Shown here one piece after another: positions 27,520 through 37,941 of a stretch of 64,000 nucleotides of DNA; position 1 is the stretch's first letter; every line of letters starts with the position of its first letter. This DNA comes from Cerrena zonata (taxonomy: Eukaryota > Basidiomycota > Agaricomycetes > Polyporales > Cerrenaceae). Made by a program: the position numbers and the translations under genes. Location: NCBI GenBank assembly GCA_038087015.1, contig JASBNA010000023.1, positions 186,001 to 250,000 on the forward strand. The letters run 5' to 3'. The notes below the pieces were generated by a model. That model had not been told where the DNA came from, searched no databases, and saw nothing but the letters and a program-made list of their open reading frames with translations.

Positions 27520-29073
27520 TTAAACGATTTTTTCATCCTTAATTTCAGGAGCTTGGGTGGTTGAATTAACTACTTCCAATTCACCTTGATCAACGATATC
27601 AACGATACCGTCTTCTTTTATATCAGTATGATCAGTGATCCAGAGTAAGATAAGAGGAGCTGCAATCACAAGAGAACCTTGGACAAAGCCCCAGGAACTA
27701 GCGAACAAAGACATGTAGCTTTTTTCCATAGCGTCCAACCTCCAAACGATGGCTGCAAAAGCTGATTGGATACCTTTATAAAAAGAAGCATATAAGGCAA
27801 CTTTCTTTGGATTATTAGATAAAGCCCCTAAGACCCAGAAGATAAAGTTTTGGAAAATAGCGTCGTAAAAACCGTAACACATATAAAGAACCACTGGTCC
27901 CCCATACCCGCTATCTTTAAAATCAATAGGAGTCATGTCAACGACTGATTCTCTAGTGTAACCTTGTTGAAATTTCAATCCACCACCCCAAATGGCCATA
28001 CCGAGGATGGAAACAAGAACCCAACCGATTCGTGCTCTAACACTTCTACGGAAATAAGTCCAATCAAGAATGTTACCGATGAAAAGAGCCCCAATCATTT
28101 GGAAAAGCCAATAAAGTAAGGAATTCAAAGATCTGGTTCTGATGGTGAATTTAGCAGCATTAAAATCATTAAATTGATAAGTGGTAAACCAATTAGAGGC
28201 AGCAAACATGGGGAAAAGAAGATATATTTTTAGTTCATTCTTCAAGACATGAAGCCAACCTTTGATTTCATCACTGATACTTGGATAATTTTTTTTGGTA
28301 ACTTTAGTACCATCCGATTTGTAAACTTTATCAATTGGAAGCATGAAAGTGGCTAAAAAGATCCCAATACCAATTAAAACCAAAAACGCAGCAAATGTAC
28401 CAGCATTTACTTTTGATTCATTACTTCGAAGATTTTGACCCAAAGGAATTAATGAACCGATAACTGCACCCATATTGAAAATGATCCAAAAAATCATGAT
28501 GGCATGACCTTTACGATCTTCAGTGGTATAGCTCATAATGATTTGACCTTGAGCAGCCCAAGTTAAAGAAGCACAAACCCCAAGAAAAGCCCCGGCAAAA
28601 ATACAAAATCCAGCATTTTCAGTATAATGGAAACATAATAAACTAGCAGTGTACATAAAATAACCAGTACCACCAATGGTAAGACACCATTTCGAACCAA
28701 TGATATTACAAATGACTCCCCCAATAACCCCAATAGTGGCAAAGGTGGAATATAATGCTACATTAGCATTATCAGCAACGGACACATCCGAAATCCCAGC
28801 AGAACCAATCCCACTAATAGCATTGAACATACCTGGAGTCATGAATAAGACAAAAGACATCATGAAAATTTGAACCATGGCATTGGAATAACTGGGTAGG
28901 CGCCCACCAAAGTAGCTTTGATCATACCATTTCCCTGAAGCAGCGATTTCTTCTCTGGTATGATGTTTCAACTCAAGATGTTCTTCTTCATCGACCACTT
29001 GGTGATTGGGAGTATTAAAACTATGATTGCTCGAGTTAACCTCGACTGCAGTATTGGATTTTTCAATAGACAT
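27520..29073 (-). CDS. UNC93-like (DUF895) major-facilitator membrane protein
   Basis: 517 residues from an ATG at 29073. A hydrophilic N terminus is followed by SYFGGRLPSYSNAMVQIFMMSFVLFMTPGMFNAISGIG, the characteristic first segment of fungal UNC93/DUF895 proteins, then about eleven membrane helices. Family blocks include SLTWAAQGQIIMSYTTEDRKG (after the fifth helix), NMGAVIGSLIPLGQN and YGFYDAIFQNFIFWVLGALS. The C-terminal 40 residues are acidic and soluble. UNC93 relatives in animals regulate channels or traffic receptors; in fungi the role is unknown and transport is only assumed. The promoter contains alternating TA (29126-29150). Confidence 0.78.
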   Translation of the reverse strand: MSIEKSNTAVEVNSSNHSFNTPNHQVVDEEEHLELKHHTREEIAASGKWYDQSYFGGRLPSYSNAMVQIFMMSFVLFMTPGMFNAISGIGSAGISDVSVADNANVALYSTFATIGVIGGVICNIIGSKWCLTIGGTGYFMYTASLLCFHYTENAGFCIFAGAFLGVCASLTWAAQGQIIMSYTTEDRKGHAIMIFWIIFNMGAVIGSLIPLGQNLRSNESKVNAGTFAAFLVLIGIGIFLATFMLPIDKVYKSDGTKVTKKNYPSISDEIKGWLHVLKNELKIYLLFPMFAASNWFTTYQFNDFNAAKFTIRTRSLNSLLYWLFQMIGALFIGNILDWTYFRRSVRARIGWVLVSILGMAIWGGGLKFQQGYTRESVVDMTPIDFKDSGYGGPVVLYMCYGFYDAIFQNFIFWVLGALSNNPKKVALYASFYKGIQSAFAAIVWRLDAMEKSYMSLFASSWGFVQGSLVIAAPLILLWITDHTDIKEDGIVDIVDQGELEVVNSTTQAPEIKDEKIV

Positions 29074-29784
29074 TATGGAATGAAGACTAATAGAAAAAAC
29101 TCATAACTGAATGAAATCAACGCATATATATATATAGATGGAATTTATATATATAGATTTAGTGAAAATTTGGGGTTATCAGCTAGATAACAATGAATCC
29201 GCATCAACACACACAAAACAAAAAAAAAAAAAAAAAGAATTAATACTCGGTTCTACTGTAATAAGGTTACATTTAAAAGCTCAAGATACAATATAACTTT
29301 ATTTGCTTTGATAACTAATCTTTAGCCGTCGATAAATAACAATACTCTACTGGGTAAGTCGCCATGTACCAATACCATGTACCAGCACCATGTACCAACA
29401 TTTAGTATGTGCTTACAGACTTCAATGTTCAGAGAATGTTAAAATGCCTTACAAACAGACTTCACGGAATACCCTCCCGTATACATACAGGAGCCCAAGT
29501 TGGTGTAAGTCCCTTTCAAAGCTATTCGATTAAACTTGTTCTGTCCAAATTATCGTTCGACGTGCCCATTAACCCAAAATGGAATTATTGATCCTGTTGT
29601 TCTTTGGAACATCCCTGAGTACAACAAGCCCAACAGGTTCCATTGGCTAATTCTTCGCTTAACGTAAACTCACCCCTCTTCAAGGACGGCACTATCTTTT
29701 ATACATAGTTCCGTCGATTTGGCTTGAAACGCGGCCGGAACTCCTTGGAAAAGTGGTCGGGTTTCGCGTGCCCGGAATACCAGC

Positions 29785-29805
29785 CACGACATTATTTATG
29801 TCGTG
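29785..29805. repeat. Perfect inverted repeat CACGACAT-N5-ATGTCGTG
   Basis: Two 8-bp arms separated by TATTT. It could be a dimeric transcription-factor site or a hairpin. It is flanked by GC-richer sequence (29731-29784, with several CGG/CCG triplets) that stands out from its AT-rich surroundings. Confidence 0.7.
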
Positions 29806-29908
29806 CTGTGAGTTTGTACTTGTCTAGAAGTGGATTTTTTCAATTTTTGCAACCTTGACATGTTATTGAAGATCATGATGGCTTACTGTGCTACTTGGCG
29901 GGTCACAG

Positions 29909-29952
29909 CATTAGTCACGTAAGATATTTTCATTAGTCACGTAAGATATTTT
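29909..29952. repeat. 22-bp perfect tandem duplication
   Basis: Two identical adjacent copies (29909-29930 and 29931-29952), each beginning CATTAGTCACGTAAG and ending in ATATTTT. Each copy holds TTAGTCA, an AP-1/Yap-like word, overlapping TCACGTAA, an E-box-like half. Confidence 0.85.
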
Positions 29953-31484
29953 GCGATCCTATACAAACAGAGAATTTGAAAAGATATATTCTACCTATGG
30001 ATGTCATATAAGAAGTTAATACTACTTGGGATTTACCATCATTCCTTTCTCGGGTAGTTCTTCACCGCCGTATTTGCTTTGGTCCAGTAAGAAGAAAACT
30101 GAATGCAATTGGATTGTCATAGTATCCGTCTCAAGTCATAATCCGCAAAATTATCAAATTATGCATAATGCAAGTTATAATTCAAATAATTGGTCGTGAT
30201 GGAGACTCATGTTAAGAGGATTTCAACAAGATACATCAGGAGTGTGCAAGAGTGATTTTTCATTATTACCCGTTCGTAAATCTTTGAACGGGAGCAGCTA
30301 TATTTATGATACAATTAGCATAATCACATCGCAACCGCAGGACAGTGCTTTGTAAATTCATGGTGAAGTTAATTTAGCTCGGTTAAAATATCCATAAAAC
30401 TGAAGGACACTGGCATTCGTTGTATGAAACCATGTCGTCTGAAGCATGGAGATTAAGGTAGTCATACCAAAATCTGTCAAAGTTAATATTTGCATCAAAA
30501 AGGCTTATACTAACCCCCCCTTAGCGGTTTAACTTAAAACTCTGTAGAGTCTACTATAGTGGAGATTGCCACTTAACAAAGTCTCTAACCAAAGAAATAA
30601 GCCTGAAGTAGCGAGCTAACTACTATTTACGTCAATACTCTTATGGAAACTTGGTTATATTTACTATGGATAACTACCTCAATTTCCTCCTATTAACATA
30701 CCTTTTTTAGGTATTACTTGATGGCATCGTTTTGGAGCTTGAAAAATTCACTTCTATTCTATTTCATGTCGACCCAATCTATTTTTACTTCCATACCCGT
30801 CTAACTTCTACATTTTGTAAAAATCGAGGACGACCTTTACATGAAGGTGGTGTCTGTGTCTAAAAAGAACGAAAGGTACAATCAGTTGTCTATAGTGGAA
30901 AATCTTCCTTGATAATTGGCTGCGAGAACCCTGGTACCTGCTCTAGGCCCGTTAATTAAAATAGCGTTGGTTCGCGGGAAGGTGAACCTTTTACGGTACT
31001 TAGGATAACCTTATTTTGCAACCATGTAGCTTAGTTGTTTTCAAGTAATCTTTAGGTATAAGCGTTTAGATATTTGAATATATATTCATATATAAGTAAA
31101 AAAGAATTTTCATCTTCTTTTGAGCCAATCTTCATGTTCGAAGAAAAGAAGTTGTTATAGTCGTAATGTTTATCTTCTTATTAGGAGTCTGATGGTACTT
31201 TATGACTCGACCAATGGAACCGGAGACTTTCGAGAATATTGGAAAGCGACATTTTGACTATTTCGGAATCGTTTTTGGTGATTTCCGGTCGTCTTTGGAC
31301 TGTAGACCCTACAGTTTTACCTTTAACCCAGGGTTTTTCTACAACTTCAACTACATGCATGTTCTTCCAAGCTCTCAGTTGATATTCTAGTTGGTCTCTT
31401 GGTTATCTGAGTCGGTGTCTTGGTTGATGTATTAGTTATCTTAGTTGCTATTTCGGTTGATGCTGACGATTTGTTTGTAGCTTC

Positions 31485-31497
31485 ACACCCATACACC
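31485..31497 (+). promoter_or_regulatory. Rap1-like motif ACACCCATACACC
   Basis: A full match to the yeast Rap1 consensus, located 240 bp beyond the stop of the decarboxylase gene. The position is not obviously a promoter for any annotated gene. Confidence 0.3.
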
Positions 31498-31740
31498 ACC
31501 GAATCACTTATCAGCTGAAAATTATTGTTGTAATAGAAATGTGATGTTGCATTAAGAATAATATCTTGTACATTGAACTAACCGTTGAGATTAGGTGGCA
31601 GATCTCGAGTATCTTGTCTTTGGGGAAACAAGAATGTCACCTAAGTTTGTGTTTCTGGGAATTATAATTCCGTTTCTTATCTCAGTGACGTTGCATTCTA
31701 CAACATTGTAGTTATAATATATATTTGTTGCAAAATTTAT

Positions 31741-33264
31741 TTAGCTATCGAATTCTTCACCAACTTGAATGATACTAGAGATTAAATCATCAACCACGGT
31801 ATCAGTAAGAATTGGAGAATTAAATACCACTCTGAAAAATTCCCCTTTATCAGAATCACCTCCAGAAGTATTTGGAGAAAAATCAACTAAATATTTACTT
31901 CTTTTATGTAATTCACGAGATATAAATCTAGTAATCTCAGTATTTTTATCTAATTTATAATTCTTTGGTCTATAGTAAAAACAAACTTGTAAACATTTGG
32001 GTAAATCATCTTTAGAACCCAAAACCAATTCGAATCTATCATCCTGACTGATTTTAAAAATGAAATCACGAGCAATATCAAAGGCATGGTCAACCCGCTC
32101 TTCTAAACCTTTGAATCCGTAATATAACCAGGCCATATAAAATTTGAAAGAGTCAGCACGACGACCGCATCCCATAGTACCATCAGCCAAATCGAAGTTC
32201 TCTTCTCCTTCGTCATCACGTCCATGGAAAAGATATGGGGCACTTAATGACATTGCCTTTTGGAAATTCAGGACATGGGGTAATAATAAAAAGGAACAAG
32301 TATTCGGGACACCCAACATTTTATGGGGGTTACATGAGATTGAATTTGCTCGTTCACATCCATTCATCTTGTACTTGTGCTTAGATGAAAAAATAACATT
32401 ACCACCCCAAGATCCATCAATATGGAACCAAATATTATTTTTTTCAGCAATATCAGCAATCTCATGAAATGGATCATATGATCCGAATACCGTAGTACCA
32501 GCAGTGGAATTTATATAAAGTGGAGTAAAACCTTGTTTTTTCGATTCTTCAATTTTAAAGCTTAAATCTTTGGTATCCATACTACCATCTGCTAAAATCT
32601 TCACTTTGAAAACATTAGATGATCCAAGTCCCATTAAAATAGCAGCTTTTACTACTGAATAGTGACAATGTTCAGAAGCAAAAACTGCAAATTTAAAACT
32701 TCCATTACCAGTTTCCTTTGTTTCAGGATATAATAAAGACCTGGCGGTATGTAAAGATGTAGTGTTTGACCATGATCCACCGGGAAACGTTAACCCACCA
32801 CAAGTTTCAGTATCATTAGTGAAAAATAAGCTGGCGTATTTACGCCCAATATAATTCTCAATTACCGATAAAACCGGTGATACAGTGTAAACATGGGAAT
32901 TGGTATTCAATAAAGATAAAATTATATCACTTATAACCCCAATTGGATTATTTGATGCATACAATTTATCTAAAAATCCTGGATTCCATGTGTTAACCGA
33001 ATACTTGAATACTTGATCGATTTTGGCAAATAACTTGTCATTATCCCCACGAATCCCTTCAACCAACTCCTCTTCATCCTTTTCGGTGATTATTTCCTTC
33101 AAAGTTTGTGGTCTATGATACTGTCCGAGAGAAGTAAGCTCATAGTTTGCAGATTTTGGATCCGATTTTTCAACGTACTCGATGATCTTTGGGTGGATCA
33201 ACTTGAGCAAATCGTCGATTTCTTGAACTCGGTTCGATTCCAACTCACTCTTAATTACCGTCAT
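31741..33264 (-). CDS. Group II PLP-dependent decarboxylase (GAD/CSAD-like)
   Basis: Pyridoxal-phosphate enzyme of the glutamate/cysteine-sulfinate/aromatic decarboxylase family, 507 residues, ATG at 33264. Cofactor residues are visible in order: the HCHYSV block with the His that stacks on the ring (EHCHYSVVKAA), TAGTTVFGSYDP, the Asp of WFHIDGSWGGN, and the Schiff-base lysine in NPHKMLGVPNTCS near residue 315. The block ADGTMGCGRRADSFKFYMAWLYYG followed by LEERVDHAFDIA is characteristic of the GAD65/CSAD branch rather than the bacterial GadB type found as S. cerevisiae Gad1. It probably decarboxylates an acidic amino acid (glutamate, aspartate or cysteine sulfinate); sequence alone cannot say which. 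It ends GEEFDS, with no targeting signal. Confidence 0.83.
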   Translation of the reverse strand: MTVIKSELESNRVQEIDDLLKLIHPKIIEYVEKSDPKSANYELTSLGQYHRPQTLKEIITEKDEEELVEGIRGDNDKLFAKIDQVFKYSVNTWNPGFLDKLYASNNPIGVISDIILSLLNTNSHVYTVSPVLSVIENYIGRKYASLFFTNDTETCGGLTFPGGSWSNTTSLHTARSLLYPETKETGNGSFKFAVFASEHCHYSVVKAAILMGLGSSNVFKVKILADGSMDTKDLSFKIEESKKQGFTPLYINSTAGTTVFGSYDPFHEIADIAEKNNIWFHIDGSWGGNVIFSSKHKYKMNGCERANSISCNPHKMLGVPNTCSFLLLPHVLNFQKAMSLSAPYLFHGRDDEGEENFDLADGTMGCGRRADSFKFYMAWLYYGFKGLEERVDHAFDIARDFIFKISQDDRFELVLGSKDDLPKCLQVCFYYRPKNYKLDKNTEITRFISRELHKRSKYLVDFSPNTSGGDSDKGEFFRVVFNSPILTDTVVDDLISSIIQVGEEFDS

Positions 33265-33597
33265 TGCTCTTCCTATGCTTATACAGACTTATTCAATCAG
33301 AAAGAATGGAGTTGATTCAAGAAGACAAAATGAATTCATTGAATTGCGACAAAGAGCCACATAATAAAGAAAAAAAAAAAAAATTCAAGTAGCGGTAGTT
33401 TCCTCTTTAAGTAATTAACTTCGGTTGATTAATTATTCTACAAGTTTTACGACAAAAGACATATAAATGGACTTTCATTCAGATCATTGCAGAGAGTTTG
33501 GAAAACAGCGTGTTATGGAAAGATTCCGGTGGGACTATTTACAGAATTTACAAGACACCAGAAGAATTAGAACAAAAAGAAGTGAATATCAAAATGG
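33265..33597. other. Decarboxylase promoter containing unexplained open frames
   Basis: 333 bp between the PET191 stop and the decarboxylase ATG, both on the minus strand. It has an A run at 33370-33382. On the plus strand, a 64-codon frame without an upstream ATG (33429-33623) reads with yeast-like codons, and a second frame with ATG at 33467 runs 44 codons to 33601. The first overlaps the antisense of the PET191 3' end. I recognise neither; see the finding. Confidence 0.4.
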
Positions 33598-34034
33598 CTA
33601 GTTATCTAACCCGGCCAATCTAGCCTTTTCGGCTTCTTCTCTAAGCTGCTTTTGCTTATGCAAGTTTCTATTCAATACATCCAACTTTCTCATCTCTTCT
33701 TGCGGATCAAAATCACCAGTGGATAATTTTTCATAAGTATCATCATATTTACCAGTGGATAATGGGGCATTACCCTTCATTCTTTTTCTCATGTCGAAAA
33801 TACCACTTTTGCAGTCCATGAACGCTTTGAAATTGGCGAGACACAATTCTGGTAAATCCTTCTTCAACTCTGGTTTGTTAAGACAGTCGGCCGGAGTATT
33901 TCTTTCTATAAGAACGCATGGTGATCTTTGTAGGCATATAGCAAGAGCCTTCTTTTGATCTTTACAACTAATGAAAATACCCGTTAGTCATTTATTCGTC
34001 GTACCATATACTTTCAAACATACCTAGCACCCAT
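33598..34034 (-). CDS. PET191: Pet191 cytochrome c oxidase assembly factor (spliced, one intron)
   Basis: Twin-CX9C mitochondrial intermembrane-space protein (COA5 family) needed for cytochrome oxidase assembly. Exon 1 is 34034-34024 (ATGGGTGCTAG). The intron is 34023-33968 (56 nt): 5' site GTATGT, branch box TGACTAAC at 33983-33990 and 3' end TTCATTAG. Exon 2 is 33967-33598. The spliced product is 126 residues and starts MGASCKDQKKALAICLQRSP, which matches the family start MVASCKDQKKAVAICLQRSP; without splicing the protein would lack it. The conserved cysteines are present (SCKDQKKALAIC, PADCL, LCLANFKAFMDC), followed by GNAPLSTGKYDDTYEKL. The C-terminal extension of about 20 charged residues is longer than in S. 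cerevisiae. It is divergent from RSE1, 180 bp apart. Confidence 0.93.
33968..34023 (-). other. PET191 intron (56 nt)
   Basis: GTATGT at the 5' end, TGACTAAC branch region, and a 3' TAG after a short AT tract. All three are standard yeast spliceosomal signals. It interrupts codon 4 (AG/T, Ser). This is the only intron I could support in the window. Confidence 0.92.
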
Positions 34035-34214
34035 TTTGGTTTAGATTATATCGTGAAATAGTAAGTAGTATCAGTTTGTAGGAAAATGACTTTGGAAAAA
34101 AAAAAAAAAAACGTGAAAATTGTATGCACACTATATCAGAAACATAAACTCATCTTTGAAGAAAATAGACTACACCAATTCCTTCCATTCTATTTGCAAG
34201 ACATCATATTTATA

Positions 34215-37200
34215 ATGCTCATAGAGGACGATTCCATATACCTCTACCACCTCACTTTGCGAAGTCCTAGTTTGAGCCAGTACTCACTTCTTGGTCAGTT
34301 TTTAGGAACCAAAAAATCTCAAGAACTTCTACTTGCAAATTCCACCTTCATTGAATTATGGAAACCAAATTCAGACACTGGTAAAGTCCAGAAGATATTG
34401 GTTCAAAACACCTTGGGTATTATACAGTCTGTGGGTGCTTTGAGGCTTCCAGGGTCCCAAAAAGACTTTCTCGTGATAACCTCAGACTCGGGGAATATTG
34501 TGATTGCAGAATATGATGAATTATCCAATAATTTCATTCCCAGAGTCCAAGAGCCTCATTCTAAAAATGGATTCAGGAGAATAACACCGGGTGAATACTT
34601 AAGCATTGATCCACATAATAGAGCCGTGATGATTTCGGCAATTGAAAAGAATAAATTGGTGTATAAGGTTAGCTCCAATGCCGAAGGGCAAATTGAACTA
34701 TCCTCACCCCTTGAAGCATCAACGAGAGAATTGTTGACTCTTCAAACATGTGCTCTTGATACTGCCTTTGATAATCCAATGTTCGCAGCAATAGAAATTG
34801 ACTATAGCGAATATGAAAGCCAAGACGGGTCCTCCTCCAATAGATATGACCCACAGAATTCTCCATTGATTTTGAATTATTATGAATTAGATCAAGGATT
34901 GAACCATATCGTGAAAAATAAGGCAAATGGTTTGATACCCGCATCTTCCACTTGTCTCATTCCGTTACCAGGTCACGTTGGTGGTCTTTTGGTTAGTTGT
35001 AAGTCATTTTTAATATATGATCACTTACAAAAGAGACGATTATATCTTCCATTGCCAATTCGTGAAGGCTCTAGTGAAACTATCATAACTTCGCATGTCA
35101 CTCATAAGCTAAAAAAGAATAACTTTTTCATCTTATGTCAAAGTTCCTTGGGTGACTTATTTAAGATCACAGTGGATTATAATGAAGCTGAAGAAAAGAT
35201 CGAATGCATATCGGTCAAATATTTTGATACAATACCCTTTTCCAACTCTTTGAACATATCTAAAAGTGGTTTCCTTTTTGCTAATTCGTCCAATAATAAT
35301 AAGCATTATTATCAATTCGAAGACTTAGCAGAAGATGATGATGAAACTACATTGAAATCTTCGGGGATCAAAGATAGCGATATTGCAAATTATCCTTTAG
35401 ATTCTCGTTTATTCAAACTGAAAGCTTTGGAAAATTTGGCTTTAGTCGATATCATAGAAACCTTACATCCAGGTGATTGATGCTACTTTATTAGAAACAA
35501 AAAATAACTTAACTCCAGACCCATCATATCAAATCCTCACTTTATCTTCACACTCTTATTTGAAAAAGCTAACTTATGGATTTCCCACATCAACCATTGT
35601 ATCTGAACCATGTCCTAAATTAGTACCAACATCTGTTTTCACAACAAAGATAAGCTTTGAATCTACGGATGATCAATATCTTATTCTTTCTTCAAGTTTA
35701 TCATCCGAGACCTTGGTTTTTTCCATTGGTGAAGATATTGATTTAGTTGATGATTCTGAGCTCGTCACAAGCCAAAATACAATTGCAGTTCAACAAATTG
35801 GTAAATCTTCCATAGTACAGGTTCATGCAGATGGTATAAGGTATATCAAACATATTCAAGATGGTGATATCATTAAAAAAAAAACTACTGATTGGGTGAC
35901 TCCAGGAGGTATATCTATCTTGAAGGCAGGTACGAATAACGAACAAGTTATCATTGGATTGTCAAATCGTGAAATCCGTTATTTTGAAGTTGACCCAGTA
36001 GATGACCAATTAAAAGAATATGGGGATACACTTGAAATATCTAGTGGTAATATAACTTCATTGGCAATTTCTCCCATATTAGATTCTGGTAATCGTAAAT
36101 CACCATATGCAATTGTTGGCAGTTCCGACGAAACAGTCCAGGTAATATCATTATTAGATCATAATATGCTTGAAGTTTTGACTATCCAAGCACTTTCTGC
36201 CAATTCTTCTTCAATTCAGATTTTAACACATGAACGTAATACGTATGTCCATATTGGTATGGAAAATGGTCTTTACGTCAAAACTCTTATTGATGATATC
36301 ACAGGGAAGCTCTCAGATAGCAGAATTAAATATTTGGGCTCGATGCCAGTTCAATTATCGACCATTGGATTGCCCCAAATAGATCAAACTGGTATTTTAG
36401 CGATTTCTTCAAGACCGTGGATAGGATATCATAATAAAGGAGCGTATAATATAGCTCCCTTAATGGATACTTCGATGAATACTGCGGTATCAATTCATTC
36501 CGAAGCTTTAGGAGGTGATGGTATAGTTGGAATTTCAGACGGAAAGCTTACTATATTAACACTTAATGACGGCACTGGGGAGGAAGCTGTGTTTGATCTT
36601 GATAATGATTTCACTGTAAGTAGTTTACCATTAAGATATACTCCAAAGAGAATGATAACAGATAAGTCCACATCTGGAACTCTAATCCATGTTATAGAAT
36701 CAGAGTATGGTATCAAATCACCTTTTCCAAAGACAATTCTTCAATCCAATAAGGAAGATACGGAACAAGACGGTGTTGACCAAGATTACTACCAAGCTTT
36801 TGGATATGAAAAATCGGAAGGTAGTTGGGCATCCTGTGTTCAGACTATTGACTACGATAATAATTCAATTATCCAAAGCATTGAGTTTGGAAATAACCAG
36901 GCAGCAATATCATTATGCCAAGTCTCTTTTGAATCGCATCCTAATAAAGAATACTTAATTATTGGAGTGACGGAAGATCAAAGATATTTGCCAAACCTGA
37001 CTTCGAAGAATTATTTATTCACTTTTGAAATCAAAAAGAAGAAACATGATCAAGCAAACTTAGAATTTGTTCATGAAACCTCAATTGAGGGACCACCTAC
37101 TGCAATCATACCTTTTAAGGGTAAGCTTTTAGTTGGTATGAAAAATTATCTTCGTTTATATGATCTTGGGCAACGTCAGCTTTTACGTAAGGCATCTTCA

Positions 37201-37941
37201 ACCATAACACATTTGACGACCATCGTTAAGTTAATACATCAAGGTGGAGATGTAGTTGTTAGTGGAGATGCACGTCATTCAATTACATTCATCAAATATG
37301 ATTGTATAACCAATCAATTCATCCCTTTTTGTGATGATATAATGCAAAGACAAATCACTGCACTCGCCACCTTGGATTCTCATACAATTATTGGAGGTGA
37401 TAAGTTTGGGAACTGTTTTGTTTCAAGATTATCAAATAGTGCTTTACAACAGATTACTGATGATATAAATTTGAGATATCAAGAGAGTCATCTCAATGGA
37501 TCATCATCAAGATCTAGAAATCTTTGTGAATTTTATTTACAAGATATCCCTACTTCATTTTTTAAAGGAAGTATGACAGTGGGAGGTTTAGATAGTATTT
37601 TTTATACTGGGCTACAAGGCACAATTGGTATGTTAATGCCTGTGATTACAAAATCTGAAATTGAAATGTTGAGCAAGTTGGAAACCTTGTTAAGAGAATT
37701 TTTCAGTGTTAATTTTGATGATTTTGATAAAGATAACAATGGTTATAATTTACTTGGAAAAGATCATTTAACCTTTAGAAGCTATTATAATCCAGTTAAA
37801 AATGTTATTGACGGTGACTTTATTGAAAAATTCTACGAACTAAACATTTCTCAAAAAATTAAAATATCGACAGCTTTGGATAGGACTCCAAAAGAAATAG
37901 AAAAGAAAATATCTGATTTACGAATTAGATCTGCATTTTAA
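34215..37941 (+). CDS. RSE1: Rse1/SF3B3 splicing factor, U2 snRNP SF3b subunit (one frame break)
   Basis: Triple beta-propeller scaffold of the SF3b complex in the U2 snRNP. I choose ATG 34215 (MLIEDDSIYLYHLTL), which aligns with the MFLYNLTL start of SF3B3; the frame extends upstream to 34086 through an A run coding for lysines with no family match. The first frame ends at 35480 just after LENLALVDIIETLHP. The second continues directly with VIDATLLETKNNLTPDPSY, where the family reads LVLVDELDSLSPIL. One extra base in GG at 35472-35473 explains the break. The second part covers the remaining propellers and ends RSYYNPVKNVIDGDF...LDRTPKEIEKKISDLR, the strongly conserved tail. The joined length is about 1241 residues (1217 in human SF3B3). 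RSE1 is essential in S. cerevisiae. Confidence 0.9.

Larger units (their letters stand above)
29074..31740. other. Longest gene-free stretch, with repeats and a palindrome
   Basis: About 2.7 kb between two minus-strand genes. I found no gene, tRNA or transposon frame. It contains an A run (29220-29236), three imperfect CCATGTACCA words (29363-29400), a perfect inverted repeat (29785-29805), a 22-bp tandem duplication (29909-29952), separated complementary arms AGGCTTAT/ATAAGCCT (about 30499 and 30597), and a Rap1-like motif (31485-31497). The right end is the 3' flank of the decarboxylase, not its promoter, so little of this DNA is needed as promoter beyond the UNC93-like gene. A non-coding RNA, a decayed element or a structural locus are all possible. 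Confidence 0.5.

Noticed and set aside
29074..31740. Centromere call
   Set aside because: No CDE-like elements or large inverted repeats were seen; length alone is not evidence.
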